Assembly: GCF_001995215.1 (NCBI RefSeq)
Contig: NZ_MUXN01000034.1
Coordinates: forward strand, 1-43,104
Direction: 5' to 3'
From: Amycolatopsis azurea DSM 43854
GTDB lineage: Bacteria; Actinomycetota; Actinomycetes; Mycobacteriales; Pseudonocardiaceae
Length of the DNA: 43,104 nt
Of the stretch, positions 16,613-25,700 are shown one piece after another. Each line of letters starts with the position of its first letter. Position 1 is the stretch's first letter. The notes beneath the pieces were generated by a model. That model did no database searches. It was not told where the DNA came from and worked only from the letters and a program-made list of their open reading frames with translations. Both the position numbers and the translations under genes were made by a program.

Positions 16613-19600
16613 GCACCGGCTCCGGGACGAGGGCTACCAGTTCGTCGATCGACGCCTGGTACTCGGGAAACAGTTCGCGGATCTCCTTGAGATCCTGGAG
16701 CAGGTCCAGCCGAGGTTCCCTGGGCGGGCTGTCCGCGAGGACGTCGGCAAGACGGCGTTTCGCCTCCTGCCCGCGCCCGAGGACCAGCAGGTAGAGAACG
16801 GGGCCGAGCCGGGCTTCCCAATCGTGGGGCCGCGCCGCCGCTTTGGTGACCGCCTCACCGAGAGCCTGGTCGAAGTAGGCCATGGCGGACTCGTTCTGCC
16901 CGACCTTCAGCTCTGCCAGGGCCAAGACGTTCCGCACCCAGTCGGCCCCCGCGATAGAGCGTCGGAGGACGGACACCGCCTCGGCGAACTGTCCGGCGAA
17001 CAACAGCGCTTCGCCGAGACAGCCGCCGTAGTACGCGCTGTCCGGTTCTTGCCTGACCACTTCGCGCAGCTCTTGGACCGCCTTGTCGTATTCGTTCGCC
17101 TGGCGGTGGATCTCCGCGCGATGGGCGAGGCAGTCGACATCGCCGAAGCCCAGAGCTCGGGCGGCGTCCACATCGGCCAGCGCGCCCGCGTACTCACCGA
17201 ACAAGAGGCGGTGACGAGACCGCTTGTAGTAGGCGTACCCCTCGTCGAGTTCCGACCGCACGGCCACGTCCAGCTCGGCGCGGGCTTCCTCGTGACGATC
17301 CAGCTCGGCCAAGTAGGCGCCCCGTAGCGAGTGAAAGAAGGCGATGTCCGGCTCGTGTTCGAGCGCGACGTCGATATCGGCGAGCGCCGCCGTCCAGTCG
17401 CCGGAGCTACCGTGTGTCCTGGCTCGATGGGCATGGGCCCACGCGTCGCCGGGCTCGAGTTCGATCGCGCGGTCCAAGGCCACTCTTGCCTCGTCGTGCC
17501 TCTTCAGCGACCTCAGGACGGTCGCCCGCTTCAGCTGGTTCTCCGCGTCCTGGGGCGCCAGTTCGATCGCCCGGTCGAAGTCGGCGAGAGCCGCTTCATG
17601 GTCGTCCGCCGACAGGTGGACGCTTCCTCGCATGTAGACGGCCCACTCGTAGTCCGGGTCGAGCCTGATCGCCGCGGTGAAACCGTCGATCGCGAGCCGG
17701 TATCGCTCGGCGCGATAGTGGAACGCGGCCCGGGCCGCGAGCGCCCAGGAGTCGTCGGGTTCGGCCGCGACGGCCGCGTCGAACATCTGGCCCGCCTCGT
17801 CCTGGTTCCCGGCTTTCTCCAGGAATCTGGCCAGCTCGCCCAGGTAGTACGCGTCCTTCGGTCGCAGGGCGGCCGCGGCCCGGAATCCGGCCAGCGCTTC
17901 TTCAGGCTGCGCCAGCTGATCCAGCAGTACGGCCCGGCGGTGGACGGCCCACGGGTAGTCGGAGTCGAGCCTGACAGCGGTGTCGAGCTCGGCGATCGCC
18001 TTCCGAAGGTCTCCGCGTTTCTCGTGCACCTTCGCGCGTGCGGTGTAGGCCCAGGCGTTGCCCGGCTGGAGCCGGACCGCCTCGTCGAGGTCCGTCATCG
18101 CGCCGTCGAGGTCACCCAGCTCGGCGCGGGCCGATCCGCGCCCGCGCCACGAATAGGCGTAACCGGGGTCGAGTTCGATAGCCCGGTTCAAGTCTTCGAG
18201 CGCTCGTTCCCACTCCCCCGCGTTGTGGCACAGGTTGCCCCGATCGCTCCACGCGAAGGGGTCGGCGGGATTCAGGGCGACGGCCCGGTCGTAGTCCCGT
18301 TCGGCCGCGTCGGCCTCGCCTCGATCGTCATACGCCCAGGCACGTCTCCTGACCACGGTGGACAGCCGAACGGCGTCGAGCTCGGCCGCCCCGGCCAGCA
18401 GATCAAGGACCTCCACGTCACGGGGACCGTCACCGGAGGACAGGCACTCTTCGAGTTTCTTGGCCCACCGGAGCACGGCCGGGGCGTCGGCGTCGGTTCC
18501 CGCCTGTTCCATCATCCGCGCCCAGGCACGGGCGGCGGCGACGCCGGTGGTCATCGTGTTGGCCGCGTTCAGCAGGGCCTCCGGCAGCGCTTCCGCCGGA
18601 TCGGCGCAGAGCAGGTGGTACCCCTGCTCCAGTTTCAGCCGTTCCCAGTGTTCGTCACCCCAGGCTTCGCTCCGGATCTCGGTCCCCTTGGCACCGAGTC
18701 CGGCGGCCCGGTCTCCGTAGTACTCGGCCAATTTCCGGTGCCTGCCGGAGAATTCGCTGGACGAACGGCCGCGTTCGCGCCGCACCATCGGTCCCCGGAC
18801 CACCGGGTGATACCGGACGGGCAGCTCACGGCGGCCGGTGAACGGGAGTTCCCGCAGCCATCGGAAGATCTCCGCCGCCTGCTCCGGCCCGGTCAGGATC
18901 CCGACGACGTCCTCGTCGAGCATCCTCGGCAGCGCGGCCATCGAGGCGATGTCCTTCAACCGCTCCTCCGGAACCCAGTGGAGGAACCTGTCGACGGCGT
19001 CACCACTGCGGTCGCCGACGCTCCCGGCCTCGGCGGGATTGCCCCTGGCCAGCATCGCGACCAGCACGGGCAGGCCGTCGGACAGCCGCAGCACGACCTC
19101 GATCACCTGCTCGTCGGTGATCCCGCGCTCCGCGAGCAGGTGCCGCGCCTCCTGTTCGGTGAACGGGCGCAGCTCGATCTCGTGCAGCAGCGCGGCGTAG
19201 CGGCTCCACCTCGCCTCGTCGAGCGGGAACTGCCCGGCCGTCGTCAGGACGAGGTTTTGCGGCAGATCGCCGTACCGCCCGCCGAACAGATCGAGCAGCC
19301 AGGTCTCCAGCACCGGCGACGTCCGCTCGAAGGTGTCGAAGAACAAGGCGATCTGGCGGGACTCCGGGATTCGCCAGAGGTCCTCGACGAACGGCTTCGT
19401 CAGCTCCTCGGCGGGATCGAGCAGCAGCCGGATGTCGGCCTGCCGCTTGAACTTCGCCGCCAGATAGCTCTGCAGCTGTTCCAGTTGCTTCGCCGCCGCG
19501 GCCGGATCGATCACCTCGGCGGCGAGACCACCGCCCGGCAGGGACTTCGCCAGCTCGAACCCGGCCTTGACCACGGTCTTCGTCAGCAGTTCGCGGCCGG

Positions 19601-19991
19601 CGGCGGGGGCCTGCGGGTCGCTGTGGAGCCGCTCCCGCGCCTTGAGGTAGAACTCGTACCGCTTCTCGAACCGGCTCATCCGGTTGCCGCCGCGCGCGAG
19701 GTCCTTCGCCAGCTTCACCAGCGTCGAGGGAAGGTCCTGCTGGCTGTCGTCCGCGAATCCGACGGCGGCGCGGGTCTCCTCGGCGATCCCGCGAAGCTGG
19801 TCGAGGAGGAAGGACTTGCCGACCCCGGCCAGACCGTGGACCGAGAACAGGTACCGGCGGCGCCGGTCGTCCCCGGACAGCCCCAGATTGACCCGGAAAT
19901 CCTCACGTTCCCCGACTCTGCCGACGAAACCGTCGCCCAGCCGGGCGCGCGTGACGTCTTGGATGCTGGACCGACCGTCTGGACGTGACAC
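16593..19991 (-). CDS. STAND-like NTPase with about 14 TPR repeats
   Basis: A 1132-residue signalling-type ATPase. Walker A GLAGVGKS is at 53-60 and a Walker B-like strand ALFFDTFE at about 215-222. A winged-helix-like region follows to about 430. From about residue 541 there are 14-15 tandem 34-residue tetratricopeptide repeats, recognisable by the recurrent W/Y-A...R-A...A-L/A-L-D-P/E-P pattern. No effector domain precedes the NTPase, unlike typical antiviral STAND (Avs) proteins, so any output must come through a partner or through oligomerisation. The GTG start has no ribosome site. The role is unknown; defence, regulation and scaffolding are all possible. Confidence 0.85.
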   Translation of the reverse strand: MSRPDGRSSIQDVTRARLGDGFVGRVGEREDFRVNLGLSGDDRRRRYLFSVHGLAGVGKSFLLDQLRGIAEETRAAVGFADDSQQDLPSTLVKLAKDLARGGNRMSRFEKRYEFYLKARERLHSDPQAPAAGRELLTKTVVKAGFELAKSLPGGGLAAEVIDPAAAAKQLEQLQSYLAAKFKRQADIRLLLDPAEELTKPFVEDLWRIPESRQIALFFDTFERTSPVLETWLLDLFGGRYGDLPQNLVLTTAGQFPLDEARWSRYAALLHEIELRPFTEQEARHLLAERGITDEQVIEVVLRLSDGLPVLVAMLARGNPAEAGSVGDRSGDAVDRFLHWVPEERLKDIASMAALPRMLDEDVVGILTGPEQAAEIFRWLRELPFTGRRELPVRYHPVVRGPMVRRERGRSSSEFSGRHRKLAEYYGDRAAGLGAKGTEIRSEAWGDEHWERLKLEQGYHLLCADPAEALPEALLNAANTMTTGVAAARAWARMMEQAGTDADAPAVLRWAKKLEECLSSGDGPRDVEVLDLLAGAAELDAVRLSTVVRRRAWAYDDRGEADAAERDYDRAVALNPADPFAWSDRGNLCHNAGEWERALEDLNRAIELDPGYAYSWRGRGSARAELGDLDGAMTDLDEAVRLQPGNAWAYTARAKVHEKRGDLRKAIAELDTAVRLDSDYPWAVHRRAVLLDQLAQPEEALAGFRAAAALRPKDAYYLGELARFLEKAGNQDEAGQMFDAAVAAEPDDSWALAARAAFHYRAERYRLAIDGFTAAIRLDPDYEWAVYMRGSVHLSADDHEAALADFDRAIELAPQDAENQLKRATVLRSLKRHDEARVALDRAIELEPGDAWAHAHRARTHGSSGDWTAALADIDVALEHEPDIAFFHSLRGAYLAELDRHEEARAELDVAVRSELDEGYAYYKRSRHRLLFGEYAGALADVDAARALGFGDVDCLAHRAEIHRQANEYDKAVQELREVVRQEPDSAYYGGCLGEALLFAGQFAEAVSVLRRSIAGADWVRNVLALAELKVGQNESAMAYFDQALGEAVTKAAARPHDWEARLGPVLYLLVLGRGQEAKRRLADVLADSPPREPRLDLLQDLKEIRELFPEYQASIDELVALVPEPVLNLPGA

Positions 19992-20019
19992 AAGGCATCA
20001 CTTTGCCACACCGGAAGCG

Positions 20020-20068
20020 CGTGAAGGCCCCCTTTCCTCGGGTGAGCCGAGGGAAGGGGGCCTTCACG
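20020..20068. repeat. Intergenic palindrome, TGAAGG family (copy 4)
   Basis: 22-base arms (20020-20041 and 20047-20068) with one mismatch. The core is TGAAGGCCCCCTTTCCTC. It lies 19 bases past the pheT stop and before the NTPase-TPR gene, so it probably ends the pheST transcript. Confidence 0.88.
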
Positions 20069-20087
20069 GGACTTCTCCGAACGTGGG

Positions 20088-22658
20088 TCAGGCCCGCAGG
20101 CTCGCACCGAAGCGTTCACCGGCGACCGCGACGGCGGCGTCGCGGGCCTTGGTGGCCTCGTCGACGGTCAGCGTGCGGTCCGCGGCGCGGAACCTCAGCT
20201 TGTACGCCATCGACCGCTTGCCCTCGCCCAGCTGCTCGCCCTGGTAGGAGTCGAACAGCGTGATGTCTTCGAGCAGCTCCCCCGCGCCTTCGCGCAGCGC
20301 CTCGGCCAGGTCCGCCGACGGCACGCCCGTCTCGGCGACGAGGGCGACGTCGAGCAGCACCGGCGGGTACGCCGAGATCCGCGGCGCCGGACGGCTGTCC
20401 GGGATCGGGATCGCGTCCAGGTCGAGCTCCATCGCGACGGTGCGCGGCGGCAGCCCGAGCGCCTCGACGACCTTCGGGTGCAGCTCGCCGGCGTAACCGA
20501 CGGGCCACTGGCCCACCCGCAGCTGCGCGCAGCGGCCGGGGTGCCACGGCGGCTGGTCCGCCGCGGCCGTGGTCAGCTCGACACCGGCGGCCTGCGCCAC
20601 CAGCCGCGCGGCCTGCACCGCGTCGGCCCAGTTCGCCTGCTCGCCCTCGCCCCACCAGCCCGCGCGGCCACGCTGGCCCGCGAGCACGACGGCGACGTGC
20701 AGCGGCTGCGGCGGGACGGCCGCCTCCAGGACCGCGAGCTCCTCGTCGGTCGGACGCCGGTCCACCCCGAGCGAAGGCATCGGGATCGGGTTCGGCCCGG
20801 GCAGCACGACCTGTCCGAGGTGGAACAGCGAAACATCCTTGAAGCCACGGGAAATGTTGCGCTGCAGGATCTCCAGCAGCCCCGGCAGCAAGGTGCTCGC
20901 CATCCGGTCCTTGTCCGCCTCCAGCGGGTTGCGGATCCGGATCGTGCTGCGGCGGACGTCGTCCTCGGGCAGCCCGAACGAATCCCAGACCGAGTCCGAG
21001 ATGAACGGGAAGGGCAGCACCTCGACGTAGCCGTTCTCCGCCAGCGCACGCGCGACCGAACGACGGCGGCGCTGCGTGTCGGTGAGACCACGACCGGCCG
21101 GAGCGTCGGGCAGCACCGACGGGATGCTGTCGTAGCCCTCCAGCCGGAGCACCTCCTCGACCAGGTCGGCGGGCTGCACCAGGTCACCGCGCCAGCTCGG
21201 CGGGACCGCGGTCACCAGCGCGGTGCCGTCCTCGGACGTGCCCACGTTGACCTTGCAGCCGATCTGCGAGAGCCGCTTGACCGTGACACCGCGCTCGTAG
21301 CGCACCCCGGCCACCTGGTCGGGAAGGCTGATCGGCATGGTGACCGGCTTGTTCGGCTCGACGCCGCCCTCGTCGGTACGGCCCGGCAGGATCGAGCCTT
21401 CGCCGTACTGGCGCAGCAGGCGCGCGGCGAGTTCGACGGCCGCCGCGCACAGCTGCGGGTCGGTGTAGCGCTCGAACCGCTTGGCCGCCTCGGAGAACAG
21501 CTTGTGACGGCGGGCCGTCCGGCTGATCGACGACGGATCCCAGTGCGCCGCCTCGAGCAGCACGTCGGTGCTGTCGGGGGTGATCTCGGTCGACGCGCCA
21601 CCCATCGTGCCCGCCAGCGAGATGACCCCGCTGTCGTCGGCGATGATCACGTCGTCCGTGTCGAGCGTGCGCTCGACATCGTCCAAAGTGGTCAGTTTCT
21701 CGCCCGGCTTCGCCTTGCGCACCACCAGATCGCCCCTGATCGAACCGGTCGCGAACGCGTGCAGCGGGTGCCCGAGCTCGATCATGACGTAGTTGGTCAC
21801 GTCGACCGCGAGCGAGATCGAGCGGATCCCCGCCAGCATCAGGCGACGGCGCATCCACCACGGCGTCGGCGCCGTCGCGTCGAGGTTCTTCACCCGGCGC
21901 AGGACGAACCGCTTGCAGCCTTCGGTGTCTTCGAGGCGCACCGGCCAGGCGTCGCTCTCGGCCTCGGGGACCTCGATGGACGCCGGGTCGCCGAACGGGA
22001 CGTCGAGCGCGTTGGACAGCTCGCGGGCCAGGCCGCGGACCGACAGGGTGTACCCGCGGTCCGGGGTCGGCGTCACCTCGAGGACGGTGTCGTCGAGGCC
22101 GAGCAGCTTGTTCGCGTCCTCGCCCGGGCTGGCGGTGCTCGGGGGCAGCACGAGGATGCCGGAGTGGTCGTCACCGATGCCGAGTTCGCGCGCGGAGCAG
22201 ATCATGCCGTCGCTGAGCCGGCCGTAGGTCTTGCGCGAGCCGATCTCGAAACCGCCGGGCAGCACCGTGCCGGGCAGCGCGACGACGACCAGGTCGCCCT
22301 CGGCGAAGTTCGTGGCACCGCAGATGATCCCGCGGGTCCTGATCCCGGTGGGGCCGTCGTCCTCGAAGGGACCTTCGTCGTCGTCCTCGTCGTCGTCGAG
22401 GTTCTCGTCCGGCTTGTCGGCCTCGGCGTCGTCGGACTCACCGACGTCCACCCGGCAGAAGCGGACCGGCTTCTTGAACTCGGTGAGCTCCTCGATCTCG
22501 GCGACCCGGCCGACCACGAGCGGGCCGGCGACCGGCTCGAGCTTCCGGACGTCGTCGACCTCGATGCCGATGCGCACGAAGGCGTCGGCCAGATCCTGGG
22601 CGGTGACCTCCTCGTCGACTTCGAGGTGTTCGATCAGCCAGCTGGCTGGGACCTTCAC
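20088..22658 (-). CDS. pheT: Phenylalanyl-tRNA synthetase beta subunit
   Basis: Beta chain of the alpha2-beta2 synthetase that charges tRNA-Phe. The 856 residues contain the N-terminal tRNA-binding OB fold (about 40-170), the B3/B4 editing region, the B5 domain and the C-terminal anticodon-binding domain (ISAYPPVLLDVALV to the end). The GTG start directly abuts the pheS stop. An odd feature is a very acidic insert at residues 74-101 within the OB fold, with 18 Asp/Glu in 28 positions, encoded around 22355-22439. Confidence 0.97.
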   Translation of the reverse strand: MKVPASWLIEHLEVDEEVTAQDLADAFVRIGIEVDDVRKLEPVAGPLVVGRVAEIEELTEFKKPVRFCRVDVGESDDAEADKPDENLDDDEDDDEGPFEDDGPTGIRTRGIICGATNFAEGDLVVVALPGTVLPGGFEIGSRKTYGRLSDGMICSARELGIGDDHSGILVLPPSTASPGEDANKLLGLDDTVLEVTPTPDRGYTLSVRGLARELSNALDVPFGDPASIEVPEAESDAWPVRLEDTEGCKRFVLRRVKNLDATAPTPWWMRRRLMLAGIRSISLAVDVTNYVMIELGHPLHAFATGSIRGDLVVRKAKPGEKLTTLDDVERTLDTDDVIIADDSGVISLAGTMGGASTEITPDSTDVLLEAAHWDPSSISRTARRHKLFSEAAKRFERYTDPQLCAAAVELAARLLRQYGEGSILPGRTDEGGVEPNKPVTMPISLPDQVAGVRYERGVTVKRLSQIGCKVNVGTSEDGTALVTAVPPSWRGDLVQPADLVEEVLRLEGYDSIPSVLPDAPAGRGLTDTQRRRRSVARALAENGYVEVLPFPFISDSVWDSFGLPEDDVRRSTIRIRNPLEADKDRMASTLLPGLLEILQRNISRGFKDVSLFHLGQVVLPGPNPIPMPSLGVDRRPTDEELAVLEAAVPPQPLHVAVVLAGQRGRAGWWGEGEQANWADAVQAARLVAQAAGVELTTAAADQPPWHPGRCAQLRVGQWPVGYAGELHPKVVEALGLPPRTVAMELDLDAIPIPDSRPAPRISAYPPVLLDVALVAETGVPSADLAEALREGAGELLEDITLFDSYQGEQLGEGKRSMAYKLRFRAADRTLTVDEATKARDAAVAVAGERFGASLRA

Positions 22659-23723
22659 TCAGGCCTCCGTTCCGAAGGGCAGGGTGAACCGGATGTCGCC
22701 CTCCACCATGTCGCGCATGTCCGGGATTCCGTTGCGGAACTGCAGGGTGCGCTCGATACCCATGCCGAAGGCGAAGCCCGAGTAGACCTCGGGGTCGACA
22801 CCGCAGGCACGCAGGACGTTGGGGTTGACCATGCCGCAGCCGCCCCATTCGACCCAGCCCGGTCCGCCCTTCTTCTCCTCGAACCAGACGTCGACCTCGG
22901 CCGACGGCTCGGTGAACGGGAAGAAGTGCGGGCGCAGCCGGGTCTTCGAGGTTCCGCCGAACATCGCGCGGGCGAAGGCGTCGAGAGTGCCCTTGAGGTG
23001 GGCCATCGTCAGGCCCTTGTCCACCGCGAGCCCTTCGACCTGCGAGAACACCGGGGTGTGCGTGGAGTCGAGCTCGTCGGTCCGGTAGGTGCGGCCGGGG
23101 CAGACGACGTACACGGGCAGGTCGCGGTGCAGCAGCGTGCGGGCCTGCACCGGCGAGGTGTGCGTGCGCAGCACCAGCCCGGAGTCCTCCTCGCCGAGGT
23201 AGAACGTGTCCTGCAGCTGGCGCGCGGGGTGGTCCTTGCCGAAGTTCAGCGCGTCGAAGTTGAACCACTCGGCCTCGAGCTCTGGACCGTCGGCGACCTC
23301 ATAGCCCATGGCGACGAACGCGTCGGCGATCCGCTCGGACAGGGTCGCGATCGGGTGCCGGGCGCCGCGGGGCACCCGATCCCACGGAAGCGTGACGTCG
23401 ACGGCCTCGTCGCGGAGCACGCGCTCGTCACGCTCCGCTTGCAGCACCGCACGACGCGCGTCGAAGGCGGACTGGATGCCCTGCCGGGCTTCGTTGACCC
23501 GCTTGCCTGCCTCGGCCTTCTCCTGCTTCGGCAGCGCGCCGATCTCGCGGCGGGCGAGCAGCAGCGGAGACTGGTCCCCGAGGTGAGCGGGCTTGACCGC
23601 GGCCAGCGCGTCGAGATCCGCCGCGGCCGCGAACTCCGTCTCGGCCTGCTTGACGGCGGCCGTCAACGTTTCCGGCGCGAGGGCTCCCACCTGGGGTTCC
23701 TGCTTGTCGTTGGCTTCGGACAT
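22659..23723 (-). CDS. pheS: Phenylalanyl-tRNA synthetase alpha subunit
   Basis: Catalytic alpha chain of PheRS (class II fold), 354 residues. It has an N-terminal coiled coil (about 10-85), then motif 2-like blocks (LLRTHTSPVQAR, GRTYRTDELDSTHTPVFSQVEG) and motif 3 (GFAFGMGIERTLQFRNGIPD). ATG at 23723 is chosen because GAGGAG lies four to five bases upstream; a longer reading to 23771 lacks this. It is followed without a gap by pheT. Confidence 0.97.
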   Translation of the reverse strand: MSEANDKQEPQVGALAPETLTAAVKQAETEFAAAADLDALAAVKPAHLGDQSPLLLARREIGALPKQEKAEAGKRVNEARQGIQSAFDARRAVLQAERDERVLRDEAVDVTLPWDRVPRGARHPIATLSERIADAFVAMGYEVADGPELEAEWFNFDALNFGKDHPARQLQDTFYLGEEDSGLVLRTHTSPVQARTLLHRDLPVYVVCPGRTYRTDELDSTHTPVFSQVEGLAVDKGLTMAHLKGTLDAFARAMFGGTSKTRLRPHFFPFTEPSAEVDVWFEEKKGGPGWVEWGGCGMVNPNVLRACGVDPEVYSGFAFGMGIERTLQFRNGIPDMRDMVEGDIRFTLPFGTEA

Positions 23724-23779
23724 AACTCCTCGGCGTCCGCTGGGACTGGTCCGGTGCACGCGAGCGCGCACATGGGTTT

Positions 23780-23797
23780 AGCAGCTGCTGAATTCTA
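23780..23797 (-). promoter_or_regulatory. Candidate pheS promoter -10 and adjacent palindrome
   Basis: TAGAAT on the minus strand (23797-23792) is a good -10 box. No convincing -35 is present. The perfect palindrome AGCAGCTGCT (23780-23789) sits where transcription would begin, leaving a leader of about 60 bases. Confidence 0.5.
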
Positions 23798-23871
23798 TGG
23801 GACAGCGAACGGCGGCCCCCGATCACCCTCGGGCTGGGCACACCGTCACTCAGGAAGGCGAAAAACGCGCT

Positions 23872-23913
23872 CTACGCCGTAAACAAGGTGCTGGAACGAA
23901 CACTGCGTTCCAT
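23872..23913 (-). CDS. Possible 13-codon small ORF between the DUF6159-like gene and pheS
   Basis: Reads MERSVRSSTLFTA and stops at TAG. GGGAG is placed five bases before the ATG (AAGGGAG at 23919-23925). The first codons lie in a GGAACG/CGTTCC hairpin. It contains a single Phe, so it is a poor match for a phenylalanine attenuation peptide. It could be a leader peptide or chance. There is no other gene between 23724 and 23997. Confidence 0.3.
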   Translation of the reverse strand: MERSVRSSTLFTA

Positions 23914-23997
23914 GAGAGCTCCCTTGGTGTCGTGGTGCGACGGCGTGCTGCCCGCGACTCTACGTGGCCGCGGGCACCGAATCCATCCGTTTCCGGC

Positions 23998-24828
23998 TCA
24001 TCGCCCGGCGAAGGCGCCTTCGAAGTCCACCTTGCCGAACTCCTCCGGGACGACGCCGTCGGCGGCGTAGCGGTACAGCGCGGTCTGGTAGATCCCGGCC
24101 AGCGTCGTGCAGAGGATCGAGACCAAGAACCCCCACACGAGTGAAATCCCGATGGCGACGAAGATCGTGATGGTTCCGCCGAGCAGGAAACCGGCGCCCA
24201 GGAAGACCGCGAACCCGGCCAGCGTCAGCAGGAAACCGACCAGCCCGATGCCGAACCTTCCGGCGGCCTGCTCGCCCCAGGTCCGCTTGAGCAGCTCCGC
24301 CGACCGCTTGGCCCCGTGCCGGACTCCGGCGTCCTCGATCATCATCACCGGCAGGACGAGATACGTGATCAGGTTCCAGGCGGCTCCGGCCAGCCTGCCG
24401 ACGAGGAGGCCGATGAACCCGAATCGCTGCTCGATCTCCCGGAGGATCAGGGAAACCGTCGCGGTCACCACCGACCAGCCCAGCAGCGGCAGCCATCGGC
24501 GGCCTGCTTCGGCCAGCCCGGTGGCCACGCGGGGGTCGTCACCGCGCAGCGCGACGTCGGCCTGCGAGATGAGGGCGGCGTTGAAGAACACCGTGACGAA
24601 AGCGGCCGCGAGGTAGAACAGCCCGATCAGCACGTACGAACCGGGCGTCAGCCGGGAGTGGTCGGCGATCTCGGTGTGGGAGATCCAGTAGCCGCTTCCG
24701 AGGAAGACCGCGGCGACCAGCAGCCCGGCGACGGCGGCGAGTACCGGGAAGATCGCGAGTTCCTTGCGGGACCGCAGAACTCGCCAAGAAGCACCGAACA
24801 AGGCAAAGGAACGGGCGATACGCCCCAT
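23998..24828 (-). CDS. Multi-pass membrane protein, DUF6159-like
   Basis: A 276-residue integral membrane protein with about six hydrophobic segments (for example 26-47, 66-88, 117-135 and three in the C-terminal half). The conserved opening GRIARSFALFGASWRVLRSRKELAIFPV and the pattern of glycine-rich helices resemble the DUF6159 family. No catalytic or binding residues are evident and the function is unknown. ATG has GGGGGAA just upstream. It lies between the rRNA methyltransferase gene and pheS in the same direction. Confidence 0.75.
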   Translation of the reverse strand: MGRIARSFALFGASWRVLRSRKELAIFPVLAAVAGLLVAAVFLGSGYWISHTEIADHSRLTPGSYVLIGLFYLAAAFVTVFFNAALISQADVALRGDDPRVATGLAEAGRRWLPLLGWSVVTATVSLILREIEQRFGFIGLLVGRLAGAAWNLITYLVLPVMMIEDAGVRHGAKRSAELLKRTWGEQAAGRFGIGLVGFLLTLAGFAVFLGAGFLLGGTITIFVAIGISLVWGFLVSILCTTLAGIYQTALYRYAADGVVPEEFGKVDFEGAFAGR

Positions 24829-24869
24829 GATTCCCCCAGTGAATCAACGGAAATTGGTGAAGCGGCAGC

Positions 24870-25700
24870 TTAACGAGCCGCGCGCGAGGACATCGCGTTG
24901 GTGTACACGCAGATCGCGGCGGCCGTCGCGAGGTTCAGGCTCTCCGCCCGGCCGTACATCGGGATCTTGACCGCGAGGTCGACTGTTTCCAGGACATCGC
25001 GGGGCAATCCGTGCGCCTCGTTGCCGAACACCCACGCGGTGGGCTCGTCGAAGGTCACTTGATCGAGTTCGGTGTCGGCGTAGCCGTGCGCGCCGAACGT
25101 GCGGAGTCCGGCGGCGGAGCAGGCCTTCAAGGCCGCGTCGACGTCCCGGATCCGGGTGATGGCGGGGTGGAACAGGCTGCCGGCGGCCGCGCGGACGCAT
25201 TTGCCGTTGTGCGGGTCGACGCTGTCCCCGGCGAGGACGACCGCGTCGGCACCGGCGGCGTCCGCGACCCGGATCACGGTGCCCGCGTTGCCGGGGTCCG
25301 CGACGTCGACGAGGACGACGACGAGCTTCGCGCCGGGCTTGAGGACAGTCTCCTGTGGACGATCGACGAGCGCGCAGACCGCGACGATGCCCTGCGGTGT
25401 CACGGTTTCGGACAGTCCGTCGGCGGCGCGGTCGGTGATCGGCGAGACCGGGACGCCCGCCTCGCGCGCGATGCCGAGCAGCCGCTCGTGCTGCGCGGCG
25501 GCGCGTTCGGTCACGAACAGCTCGTACACCTTGCCGCCGTCTACGAGGGCGGCCTCGACGGCGTTCGCGCCCTCGGCGAGGAACCGGCCGGTCTTCTCAC
25601 GCTCGGCCCGGCGGGTGAGCTTGCGCGCAGCAACGACCCGGGGCGTCCGTTCGGTGAACGGAGCCGCCCCGGGTCGTGGAAGAGCGCTGTCGCCGGTCAG
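24870..25700 (-). CDS. SpoU/TrmH-family rRNA 2'-O-methyltransferase
   Basis: SAM-dependent RNA ribose methyltransferase, 276 residues. An N-terminal substrate-binding domain (about 20-105) is followed by the SPOUT knot with motif 1 DPGNAGTVIRVADAAGADAV, motif 2 AWVFGNEAHGLP and motif 3 SLNLATAAAICVYT. No ATG, GTG or TTG lies in frame near the domain start. The best candidate is CTG at 25700, overlapping the rplT stop as CTGA with GAGAAG upstream. The exact start is uncertain. The rplT-spoU-pheS order is common in actinobacteria. Confidence 0.88.
   Translation of the reverse strand: MTGDSALPRPGAAPFTERTPRVVAARKLTRRAEREKTGRFLAEGANAVEAALVDGGKVYELFVTERAAAQHERLLGIAREAGVPVSPITDRAADGLSETVTPQGIVAVCALVDRPQETVLKPGAKLVVVLVDVADPGNAGTVIRVADAAGADAVVLAGDSVDPHNGKCVRAAAGSLFHPAITRIRDVDAALKACSAAGLRTFGAHGYADTELDQVTFDEPTAWVFGNEAHGLPRDVLETVDLAVKIPMYGRAESLNLATAAAICVYTNAMSSRAAR
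25633..25677 (-). terminator. Strong hairpin inside the first codons of the methyltransferase gene
   Basis: Perfect 13-base outer arms ACGACCCGGGGCG (25633-25645) and CGCCCCGGGTCGT (25665-25677), plus inner CCGTTC/GAACGG. It lies 20 bases past the rplT stop yet within codons 8-23 of the next gene. It may attenuate transcription from the ribosomal-protein operon into the methyltransferase gene. Confidence 0.65.

Noticed and set aside
16593..19991. Calling the NTPase-TPR protein an Avs antiviral gene
   Set aside because: No effector domain, no defence neighbours, and the match is only at the level of domain layout.
20478..23882. Long plus-strand open frame opposite pheT and pheS
   Set aside because: Arg/Asp/Gly-rich antisense shadow of two certain genes; high GC keeps opposite frames open.
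23724..23997. T-box or classical phenylalanine attenuator before pheS
   Set aside because: No T-box sequence, and the only small frame has one Phe codon.
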